From JBQTIP01 sp052388025 (lineage in GTDB: Bacteria > Actinomycetota > UBA4738 > HRBIN12), in contig JBQTIP010000079.1 in assembly GCA_052388025.1 (NCBI GenBank), positions 1-19,962 on the forward strand: 19,962 nt of DNA, written 5' to 3'. Shown here piece after piece: positions 14,675 through 19,962 of this stretch. Position 1 is the stretch's first letter. Every line of letters starts with the position of its first letter. Under the pieces are notes generated by a model. The model was not told where the DNA came from. It made no database searches and saw nothing but the letters and a program-made list of their open reading frames with translations. The position numbers and the translations under genes were made by a program.

Positions 14675-15441
14675 GCGCTCGCGGCGCCGCTCATGCGCCG
14701 CGACTCGGCCCGGCTGGCTTCCAGCCCCGTCCGGTCGCCGACGGCCTCGATGTGCTCCTCGGCGACCGAGAGCAGCACCCGACGGAAGTGGTTAGCGACG
14801 AGCTCGGTCACCGCCGGAAGGAGCTTGCCGAACGCCTCCACGAGCTGTGCGGCCGCCTGCTCGTCGGAGGCGGCCGTGTCCCGGATCGGCTTGCGGACGT
14901 GCCGGTCGAATAGCTCGACGGAGCGCTCGGCCAGGCCGACCATGGCGGCGTGAGTGTCGCGGGCCAGCCCCAGGAGCTCGCCGAGCGGCAGCCCGAACTC
15001 GAGCAGCCGAAGCGCTGCGCGCACCAGCTCTATGTCGGCGGTCGTGTAGCGGTCCTCGCCGCCCTCGCGCCGGCCGAGGCTGATGCCCTCGCGCTCCACC
15101 GCCTGGATGAGCGAGGCGGGAACCCCGCTCGCCTTGGCGAAATGCTCGAGGGTAAGGAGCTCCTCGTCCTCTCCCATGGACCGGGCCGCCGCGACGGCGG
15201 CCGCGAGGTCGGCGTCGGCACGGCCCAGCTCGCCCTCGACGACCCGCTTGATCGCGGCCAGCGTGAGTCCCTTTCGCTGGAGGGATCGGATCTCTCTGAT
15301 GCGGAGGACGTGCTCGGGCCCGTACCAGGCCACGCGGCCTTCGCGAGCGGGCGCCGGCATGAGGCCGCGGGATTGGTAGTAACGGACGGTGTCGACGGAG
15401 ACGTCGCACTCGGCCGCGATCTGCTCCACCCGGTACCTCAC
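14671..15441 (-). CDS. MerR-family regulator with two MerR-like domains
   Basis: A 256-residue DNA-binding protein. The N-terminal domain is a clear MerR helix-turn-helix and wing (MRYRVEQIAAECDVSVDTVRYYQSRGLMP written in two parts: MRYRVEQIAAECD, then VSVDTVRYYQSRGLMP, residues 1-28). A second MerR-like domain follows at about residues 95-165 (LLTLEHFAKASGVPASL, then DRYTTADIELVRAALRLLEF). A helical C-terminal part completes it, with no cysteine cluster for metals. I chose GTG at 15441 because it gives the standard MerR beginning; TTG at 15450 and 15447 are in frame. No Shine-Dalgarno sequence is present, but a -10 box lies eight bases before GTG, pointing to a leaderless mRNA. Coupled to menG and menF, it may control quinone synthesis; the signal is unknown. 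Confidence 0.88.
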   Translation of the reverse strand: MRYRVEQIAAECDVSVDTVRYYQSRGLMPAPAREGRVAWYGPEHVLRIREIRSLQRKGLTLAAIKRVVEGELGRADADLAAAVAAARSMGEDEELLTLEHFAKASGVPASLIQAVEREGISLGRREGGEDRYTTADIELVRAALRLLEFGLPLGELLGLARDTHAAMVGLAERSVELFDRHVRKPIRDTAASDEQAAAQLVEAFGKLLPAVTELVANHFRRVLLSVAEEHIEAVGDRTGLEASRAESRRMSGAASA

Positions 15442-15449
15442 GACCAACA

Positions 15450-15479
15450 ACTCTACGAGTGTTCGCTCGAAGAATCCAA
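15450..15479 (-). promoter_or_regulatory. Candidate promoter and MerR operator
   Basis: The minus strand reads TTGGAT (15474-15479), an 18-base spacer and TAGAGT (15450-15455), each 4 of 6 consensus bases. The spacer contains an imperfect dyad CGAGCG-AA-CACTCG (15456-15469, one mismatch pair). MerR proteins typically bind dyads between the -35 and -10 boxes, so autoregulation is plausible. The transcription start would fall at or next to the GTG at 15441. Confidence 0.4.
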
Positions 15480-15495
15480 GCGAGGCGCGTTGGGG

Positions 15496-16239
15496 CTAGA
15501 TGCCCTGCTGGATGAAGAAGATCGGCGAGCAGCCCCGCTTTGCCACGATCCACACCAGCACCGTGTCGGGCGGCTCGCCGGCCTTCGGGCTCGAGAGGAA
15601 CACGGCGAGGTAGGCGGGCTCGCCCTCGTAGCGGGCCTCGATCAGCCTTACCAGCCGATCCCTGGGGGTGACGGAGGACCCCCGCGCGACGCATTCGAAG
15701 GCCGGGTCGTCGACGAAGGCCGCGGAGTCCTCGGCGCTCGGCGCGGCGCCCTCGGCGCTGCGATCGGCCGCGACGGCGGCGAGCTCCTGCACGCTCTCCG
15801 GGTCGTAGTCGATGGCCTGGCGCTCGAGTGGGGCGGCGGCCGACTGGGCGGCAGTCGCGCTCTCGGCCGGCGCCGGGCCTTCCGCGACGCCGCCGCCGCC
15901 GCCGGCGTCGCTCCCGACCCCGCCCAGGTTTCCGAGCGCGATCACCGCGACGAGCGCCGCCGCCGCCGCCAGGCCGGCGGCGGCGTACGCCCTGGCGCGC
16001 CAGCTCGTCGGGGTCGGCTTCGCCATCTGCCGGGCAACTTCCGCCACCACCGGACGTGTGACTCCGACGGGCATCGGGACCTCGGGGAGGCCGGCGAGGA
16101 CCTGCCGCGCTCGTGATGCGAGTGCCACCTCCTCGCGACATGTCTCGCAGGTCGCCAGGTGCGCGTCGAGGACGACGCGCTCATGCTCTTCCAGCGCGCC
16201 GTCGACATAGCCCGCGAGCAGCTCCTCAGGATGGGTCAT
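15496..16239 (-). CDS. Zinc-finger anti-sigma factor, single-pass membrane protein
   Basis: A 247-residue partner of the ECF sigma factor next to it, to which it is coupled by ATGA at 16236-16239. The cytoplasmic part (residues 1-80) carries the ZAS motif HLATCETC (His27, Cys31, Cys34). One membrane helix lies at about 84-104 (alanine- and valine-rich). A low-complexity linker of Gly, Ala, Glu and Ser (110-175) leads to a folded outer part of about 70 residues with two cysteines, 183 and 237, which could form a disulfide. Such proteins hold the sigma factor until regulated proteolysis or an envelope signal frees it. Position matches RsmA (Rv3912) of Mycobacterium, but the sequence outside the ZAS region is not clearly the same family. 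Confidence 0.9.
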   Translation of the reverse strand: MTHPEELLAGYVDGALEEHERVVLDAHLATCETCREEVALASRARQVLAGLPEVPMPVGVTRPVVAEVARQMAKPTPTSWRARAYAAAGLAAAAALVAVIALGNLGGVGSDAGGGGGVAEGPAPAESATAAQSAAAPLERQAIDYDPESVQELAAVAADRSAEGAAPSAEDSAAFVDDPAFECVARGSSVTPRDRLVRLIEARYEGEPAYLAVFLSSPKAGEPPDTVLVWIVAKRGCSPIFFIQQGI

Positions 16240-16823
16240 CTCGGCATCGCTTCGTCTGACGGCCCGGGCGCGTCCGGCCGTTCCCGGCCCGTCTGGCCGG
16301 AGAGAGCGCGCGCCAGCGCGATGCGGCCCCGGTGCACCCTCGATTTCACGGTTCCCACGGGCACCTCCAGTATGGCGGCGACCTCCTCGTACGCCAGGTC
16401 CTGCACGTCGTGGAGGATCAGCACCGCACGGAAGTTCTCCGGCACCTGCGCCAGGGCTCGCTGCACGTCGATCGCGCCGACGGTCGCATCCGCGTGGTCG
16501 GGGACCGGCGGCCCCGGCTCGACGTCCTCCGGGAGATCGAGGATCGGTGTGCGCTGCCGCTTACGGAGGAGGTCGTAGCACGCGTTCACCGTGACGCGAT
16601 GCATCCAGGTGGTGAAAGCGGCGTCGCCGCGGAACGAGGCCAACTTTCGGAGCGCCGTGAGGAACGCCTCCTGGGTGGCATCGCGTGCGTCTTCCTCGCG
16701 CCCGGTCATCCGCAGGGCGAGGTTGTACACGCGCCGTTCGTGCCGTTCGACGAGGAGCGCGAACGCCGAGCCGTCTCCCCCGACGTAGCGCCGGACGAGG
16801 TCCTCGTCGCGCTCCTGGTTCAC
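16236..16823 (-). CDS. sigM: ECF RNA polymerase sigma factor (SigM-like position)
   Basis: A 195-residue sigma-70 family protein with only regions 2 and 4. Region 2 spans about residues 21-91 (LVERHERRVYNLALRMTG, DARDATQEAFLTAL, and FTTWMHRVTVNACYDLLRKR). Region 4 spans about 119-172, with the helix-turn-helix LAYEEVAAILEVPVGTVKSR at about 143-162. The GTG at 16823 has no ribosome site; TAGACT lies six bases upstream, so the mRNA may be leaderless. The anti-sigma gene follows in ATGA overlap. The neighbourhood DUF6049-murJ-sigma-anti-sigma is that of M. tuberculosis sigM, which is why I give this name; orthology is inferred from position and general family only. Confidence 0.92.
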   Translation of the reverse strand: MNQERDEDLVRRYVGGDGSAFALLVERHERRVYNLALRMTGREEDARDATQEAFLTALRKLASFRGDAAFTTWMHRVTVNACYDLLRKRQRTPILDLPEDVEPGPPVPDHADATVGAIDVQRALAQVPENFRAVLILHDVQDLAYEEVAAILEVPVGTVKSRVHRGRIALARALSGQTGRERPDAPGPSDEAMPR

Positions 16824-16829
16824 CGGCGA

Positions 16830-16835
16830 AGTCTA
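16830..16835 (-). promoter_or_regulatory. Candidate -10 box of the sigma factor gene
   Basis: TAGACT on the minus strand, six bases before the GTG at 16823 (4 of 6 consensus bases). No good -35 box and no typical ECF autoregulatory promoter is seen in this 46-base gap. If real, it implies a leaderless mRNA. Confidence 0.25.
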
Positions 16836-16869
16836 GCCTCGGACGAGGGGGATCGGTTGAGGGCAGGGC

Positions 16870-17274
16870 CTACTGCGGCGACGGAGCGGTGTTCGTGGAC
16901 TCGGCCTTCTCGAAACCTTCGAGGAACCCGAAGAACTTCACCGCGATCGTCGACACCTTCTTCCTCACGGTCACGGTTACCGTCCCGGTAGCCGTGTCCA
17001 CGGCGAAGTCCTTGACGCGAGCCCCGGGGTCGATGTCATGGACGGTCGCGATCGCGACCTGCAACGCCTGGTCCCGGTCGCGTGTGTTCTTGTAGACGAA
17101 GGCCGCCTCCGTGGAAGCCTCCTGGGCCGCGTCGGCCACCCTGAACTTGGCGAGGAGGATCGAGCCCGTGTCGGCGAGCGCCACCCCACCGAGCACGAGG
17201 ACGACGAGCAGGATGATCAGGGTCTTCAGGATCAGGCCCCGCTCGTCTCCCAGCCGCTCTCGCACGTCGTTCAC
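16870..17274 (-). CDS. TadE/G-like single-pass membrane protein
   Basis: A 134-residue protein with a short charged cytoplasmic start (NDVRERLGDERG), one hydrophobic helix at about residues 14-36 (LKTLIILLVVLVLGGVALA) and an outer part with a KFRVADAAQEASTEAAFVYK segment, as in TadE/TadG-like pilus and surface proteins. The helix followed by an amphipathic stretch with Ala and Glu is similar to a pseudopilin. The end carries a short TVTVTVRKK strand. The GTG at 17274 overlaps the murJ stop as GTGA (17271-17274), so it is translated together with murJ; the frame is open further upstream only as an antisense-style shadow. There is no prepilin peptidase or Tad machinery nearby. Family assignment is moderate; a role in the envelope is likely. 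Confidence 0.75.
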   Translation of the reverse strand: MNDVRERLGDERGLILKTLIILLVVLVLGGVALADTGSILLAKFRVADAAQEASTEAAFVYKNTRDRDQALQVAIATVHDIDPGARVKDFAVDTATGTVTVTVRKKVSTIAVKFFGFLEGFEKAESTNTAPSPQ

Positions 17275-18845
17275 CGCCTGAACCTCGCCGCCACAGCCTT
17301 CCTCACTCCATCTACCTCGTCTATCCGCAAGATAAGCGCCGCGGCCACGAACACAAGCAGCCCAGCGCCCACCGCGCCGGCCACCTGCGCCGCTTGAGCT
17401 GTGAGGCTCGCTGTGCCGAGGGCGTCGCCGATCAGCCGGGCGGCGAGCCAGGCGACGCCGGCCGTGGCGCCGGCGGCCACGAGCGTGCGGCCGATCGCGC
17501 CGAGGATCCGGCGGCCGTCCATGCCGCCGAGCCGGCGCCGGAGCACCGTCACCGAGGCGATCGTTGCGAACGTGTATGCCGTCGCGCTCCCCAGCGCGAG
17601 ACCCTTCACGCCGAGGTCGAAGGTGAAGAAGTAAAGGAAGTTGACCACCGTGTTGAGTCCGACGGCCGCGATGTTGATCAGCGCCGGCGTTCGTGTGTCC
17701 TGCATCGAGTAGAAGGCGCGCAGCAGCAGTTGGAACGCGGAGAACGAGAACAGCCCGACCGCGAAGAGCGTCAGCACTCCGGAGATGAGACGGGCGTCGT
17801 CGGCGCTCGTCTGGCCGTGCTGAAGGAGCAGCCGCACGATCGGTGTCGCCAGCACGATGTAGCCCAGGGCGGCCGGGATCACGATCACGGCTGTCGCCCG
17901 GATCCCTTGCGACAGAAGCGCCCGGAACCCGTCGGTGTCCTGGTCCGCCCATCGCGACGACATGGCCGGCACGAGGGCCGTGAAGATCGAGACCGCGAAG
18001 ATGGCGTGGGGGAGCTGGAAGAGGATGAAGGCGGCCGTGTAGGCCGTGTAGCCGGCCGCGCCGGCCGCCAGGATGATGATCACGAACAACCCGAGCTGGT
18101 TCACGGCCACGTAGACGAAGGTCCACAGCGCGAGGCGCGCGATCCGCCGCACCGCTTCGTCTCGCCACCGCAGCCGCCAGCGGAACGTGAAGCCCAGTCT
18201 CCGCAGCGCGGGGAACAGAACAGCGGTCATCCCCAACACGCCCAGCGTCGTTCCGATGGCGAGGACGTAGCGCTGCGCCGTGGTGATGGTCTCCGGGGCC
18301 CGGACATCCGGACCCGGCAGTGCGGCGAAGGTCACGAAGGTCGCGGCGGCGATGAGGTTGTTGAGGACCGGGGCGAACATCGGGACGGCGAACCGCCGGT
18401 TCGCGTTCAGCAAGCCGGTCGCGACGGCCCCGACGCCGTAGAAGACGATCTGCGGCATGAACCACCTCAGGCAGAACGTGGCGAGCGCTCGCTCGCCCTC
18501 GGCCGCGGCGGCAGGGACTCGCAGCGTGTACAGGCGGACGATCCAGGGCGCGGCGAGGATCGTCACGACCGTGATGGCCGACAGCACTACGATCGCGATG
18601 GTCATGACCGATCGAGCAACCTCCCACGCCTGGTCGCGGCCTCGGACGTGCAGCCATTGCACGAACACGGGGACGAAGACCGAGGTGAGGATCCCGCCCA
18701 GCACGAGCTCGTAGACGATGTTCGGGGTGTTGTTGGCGACGTTGTACGCGTCGGCGAGTCGCGTCTGCGCCACGCCGAGGGCGTAGGTGAGGGCGGCGAG
18801 GCGCAGGAACCCGGTCACCCGCGAGAGGCCCGTGCCGATCGACAT
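17271..18845 (-). CDS. murJ: MurJ/MviN lipid II flippase
   Basis: A polytopic MOP-superfamily membrane protein that moves lipid II across the membrane for peptidoglycan synthesis. From the ATG at 18845 it has 524 residues, with the family start SIGTGLSRVTGFLRLAALTY, the signature ADAYNVANNTPNIVYELVLGG (given here as ADAYNVANNTPNIVY then ELVLGG) and many hydrophobic helices to the end. The conserved first helix seems to begin before this ATG: in frame upstream come ASFARHTAV and further residues, and the only possible starter is CTG at 18914, which overlaps the stop of the previous gene as CTGA. I list the canonical ATG, but the true protein may be 547 residues. The C-terminus overlaps the TadE-like gene (GTGA). 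The usual M. tuberculosis homologue is a much longer fusion with a pseudokinase; this one lacks it. Confidence 0.93.
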   Translation of the reverse strand: MSIGTGLSRVTGFLRLAALTYALGVAQTRLADAYNVANNTPNIVYELVLGGILTSVFVPVFVQWLHVRGRDQAWEVARSVMTIAIVVLSAITVVTILAAPWIVRLYTLRVPAAAAEGERALATFCLRWFMPQIVFYGVGAVATGLLNANRRFAVPMFAPVLNNLIAAATFVTFAALPGPDVRAPETITTAQRYVLAIGTTLGVLGMTAVLFPALRRLGFTFRWRLRWRDEAVRRIARLALWTFVYVAVNQLGLFVIIILAAGAAGYTAYTAAFILFQLPHAIFAVSIFTALVPAMSSRWADQDTDGFRALLSQGIRATAVIVIPAALGYIVLATPIVRLLLQHGQTSADDARLISGVLTLFAVGLFSFSAFQLLLRAFYSMQDTRTPALINIAAVGLNTVVNFLYFFTFDLGVKGLALGSATAYTFATIASVTVLRRRLGGMDGRRILGAIGRTLVAAGATAGVAWLAARLIGDALGTASLTAQAAQVAGAVGAGLLVFVAAALILRIDEVDGVRKAVAARFRR

Positions 18846-18910
18846 GACCGCGGTGTGGCGGGCGAACGAGGCGGCGGATTCCTCCGGCGGGAGCGCCGCC
18901 GGACCGGGAG

Positions 18911-19962
18911 TCAGGCCCTCGCTCGTGACAGGAACCTCCTCGCCCAGAGGGCCAGGAGCACGACGGCAGCGCCGATCGTGATGAAGAGCGCGATGACGTT
19001 GAAGTCGGTGGACCTCACGATGAGCGTGCCCTGGCTGATCACCCGCCCCGTGGGCGAGCGCACGAGCACTTGAACCGGGAAGCGCCCCGTCGTCTGGAGC
19101 TCCACGTCAAAGTTCAAGATCTCGTCGGTCCCGACCAGGTCAAGGGATCGGCTGCCCGATCCCCCCGTGAAGCGAAGATGCGGCGAGACCAACTCGACGG
19201 TCACCGTTACCGGGCGCCCCGTGTCGTTCGAGACGCGAACCGGGATCGTTCCGGTGCTCGATGTGAGCGTGATCGGCTGATCGGTGTCGGGACGGACCTT
19301 CGCGAACTCCGCGGCAAGGGTTTCGCGCACGGAGCCGATCATCTCGAGACCGAGCTCCGGTGCGTCGACGAACTCCCCGGACTCGGCCAGTAGAAGGCGC
19401 GTGCGTAGGTGCTCGATGCGGTCGAGCTCGTCAGTGGGGTCCACCAGGATCGAGAGGTAGGTATCGATCAGCCGGCGGGCCTGCTTCAGCGTCCCGACGT
19501 AGCCCTGGGGGAAGCTGCCCACGGCTTGAGGCAGGAGCTCGGCCGGCTGTTCGGGAGGCGGGAACTCCGCGGCGAGGGCGGTCGCGGCGACCGGCCGGAG
19601 CCACGGCGCGCCGCCGACCCCCCGAACCAGCGGGCCGAAGAACGCCCCCGGGAGCGTGAGACCCTCGGGGACCAGCATCGTGACACCGCGCTCTATGCCC
19701 GGCTGCTCGAGCCAGATGACCGCCAACTCTCCCAGGACGGCCTGGGCTCCGAGGACGGGGTCAAGGGTGGCGATCGGGGACGCCAGCAGGGCAGCGACGC
19801 CGCTGTCGGGGACGAGCACGGTGATCGGCGATCCGCCGACCTCCAGCCAGGCGGTCGGCGGCGCGGCGAACCCGAGCGGGTCGGGCGGCGGCGCGGCGAC
19901 GGCTACCGGATCGAGGAGCAGGGTGCGCACCCCCTGGCCTGGGAGCGCCACGAGGCTGGTCC
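18911..19962 (-). CDS. DUF6049-like secreted/membrane-anchored protein, 5' end outside window
   Basis: The frame is open to the right edge (THR-SER-LEU precede an internal GTG at 19951), so only the last 350 or so residues are present and the signal peptide, if any, is not visible. The protein resembles the actinobacterial DUF6049 family that precedes murJ (Rv3909 position). Seen here are a long outer part with a TLKQARRLIDTYLSIL helix region, then an immunoglobulin-like beta region (IPVRVSNDTGRPVTVTVELV, and FPVQVLVRSPTGRVISQGTL), and one C-terminal helix (VIALFITIGAAVVLLALWA) followed by a short basic tail (RRFLSRARA). This fits a large outer-facing domain anchored by its C-terminal helix. 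Its stop (18911-18913) overlaps the possible CTG start of murJ. The molecular function is unknown; involvement in peptidoglycan export with MurJ is inferred from the conserved order. Confidence 0.85.
   Translation of the reverse strand, partial: TSLVALPGQGVRTLLLDPVAVAAPPPDPLGFAAPPTAWLEVGGSPITVLVPDSGVAALLASPIATLDPVLGAQAVLGELAVIWLEQPGIERGVTMLVPEGLTLPGAFFGPLVRGVGGAPWLRPVAATALAAEFPPPEQPAELLPQAVGSFPQGYVGTLKQARRLIDTYLSILVDPTDELDRIEHLRTRLLLAESGEFVDAPELGLEMIGSVRETLAAEFAKVRPDTDQPITLTSSTGTIPVRVSNDTGRPVTVTVELVSPHLRFTGGSGSRSLDLVGTDEILNFDVELQTTGRFPVQVLVRSPTGRVISQGTLIVRSTDFNVIALFITIGAAVVLLALWARRFLSRARA

Noticed and set aside
15888..15906. GCC/GCCGCC triplet run as a repeat element
   Set aside because: It encodes the glycine-rich linker of the anti-sigma factor and is simple low-complexity coding sequence.
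16824..16869. Possible ECF-type autoregulatory promoter (AAC and CGTC elements) before the sigma gene
   Set aside because: The spacing between the two elements is only about 10 bases, too short for an ECF promoter.
16870..18657. Minus-strand open frame of 595 codons covering murJ in another frame
   Set aside because: Only its last 134 codons (from GTG 17274) look like a protein with a membrane helix; the rest overlaps murJ and is Arg/Pro-rich shadow.
17394..19073. Plus-strand open frame of 559 codons opposite murJ
   Set aside because: Rich in Arg, Glu, Asp and Gly, hydrophilic mirror of a membrane protein gene; no start context or domain.

Overview
The window is GC-rich, densely packed DNA that looks like a chromosomal segment of an actinobacterium (Actinomycetota), possibly a deep-branching or uncultured lineage. 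The main evidence is synteny: a DUF6049-type secreted protein, the MurJ lipid II flippase, a SigM-like ECF sigma factor and its zinc anti-sigma factor occur in the order seen at Rv3909-Rv3912 of Mycobacterium tuberculosis. GTG starts, 4-base stop/start overlaps and apparently leaderless promoters fit the same group. There is no gene-free stretch longer than 300 bases; the longest gaps are 12523-12710 and 10972-11127. I saw no tRNA, rRNA, CRISPR array, insertion sequence or confident terminator.

Layout. All genes except the first lie on the minus strand, so transcription runs from right to left. (a) 15496-19962, envelope and stress block: 3' part of a DUF6049-like gene, murJ, a TadE-like single-pass membrane protein, an ECF sigma factor and its anti-sigma factor. 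(b) 12711-15441, menaquinone block: a two-domain MerR regulator, the demethylmenaquinone methyltransferase menG/ubiE and the isochorismate synthase menF, joined by ATGA overlaps. (c) 6229-12522, amine/glutamate block: a GlnT/gamma-glutamylmethylamide-synthetase-like enzyme, three genes that together resemble N-methylglutamate synthase (mgsA, mgsB, mgsC, equal to glxB-like, glxC-like and glxD-like glutamate synthase fragments), an unrecognised 147-residue protein, a PuuD-like class-I amidotransferase and a VOC protein. (d) 2639-6153: a molybdopterin oxidoreductase and a DadA/SoxB-like FAD oxidoreductase, each with a candidate promoter of its own. (e) 436-2591: two tandem paralogous LolA-like/DUF4367-like proteins. 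(f) 1-425, plus strand: the 3' end of menD, converging on block (e) with 10 bases between stop codons.

How the genes may work together. Blocks (c) and (d) are the most interesting part. ATP-dependent gamma-glutamylation of an amine (GlnT/GmaS-like), transfer to an N-substituted glutamate (MgsABC-like), hydrolysis of a gamma-glutamyl compound (PuuD-like) and flavin-dependent oxidation of a secondary amine (FAD enzyme) would together form a route for using an amine as nitrogen or carbon source. The known N-methylglutamate route uses a four-subunit dehydrogenase (MgdABCD) and the Puu route uses an aldehyde dehydrogenase (PuuC). Neither is present here, so the block could be a hybrid or variant pathway. 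This is inference; the substrate cannot be read from the sequence. The block sits between menF/menG and menD, as if inserted into a menaquinone locus.
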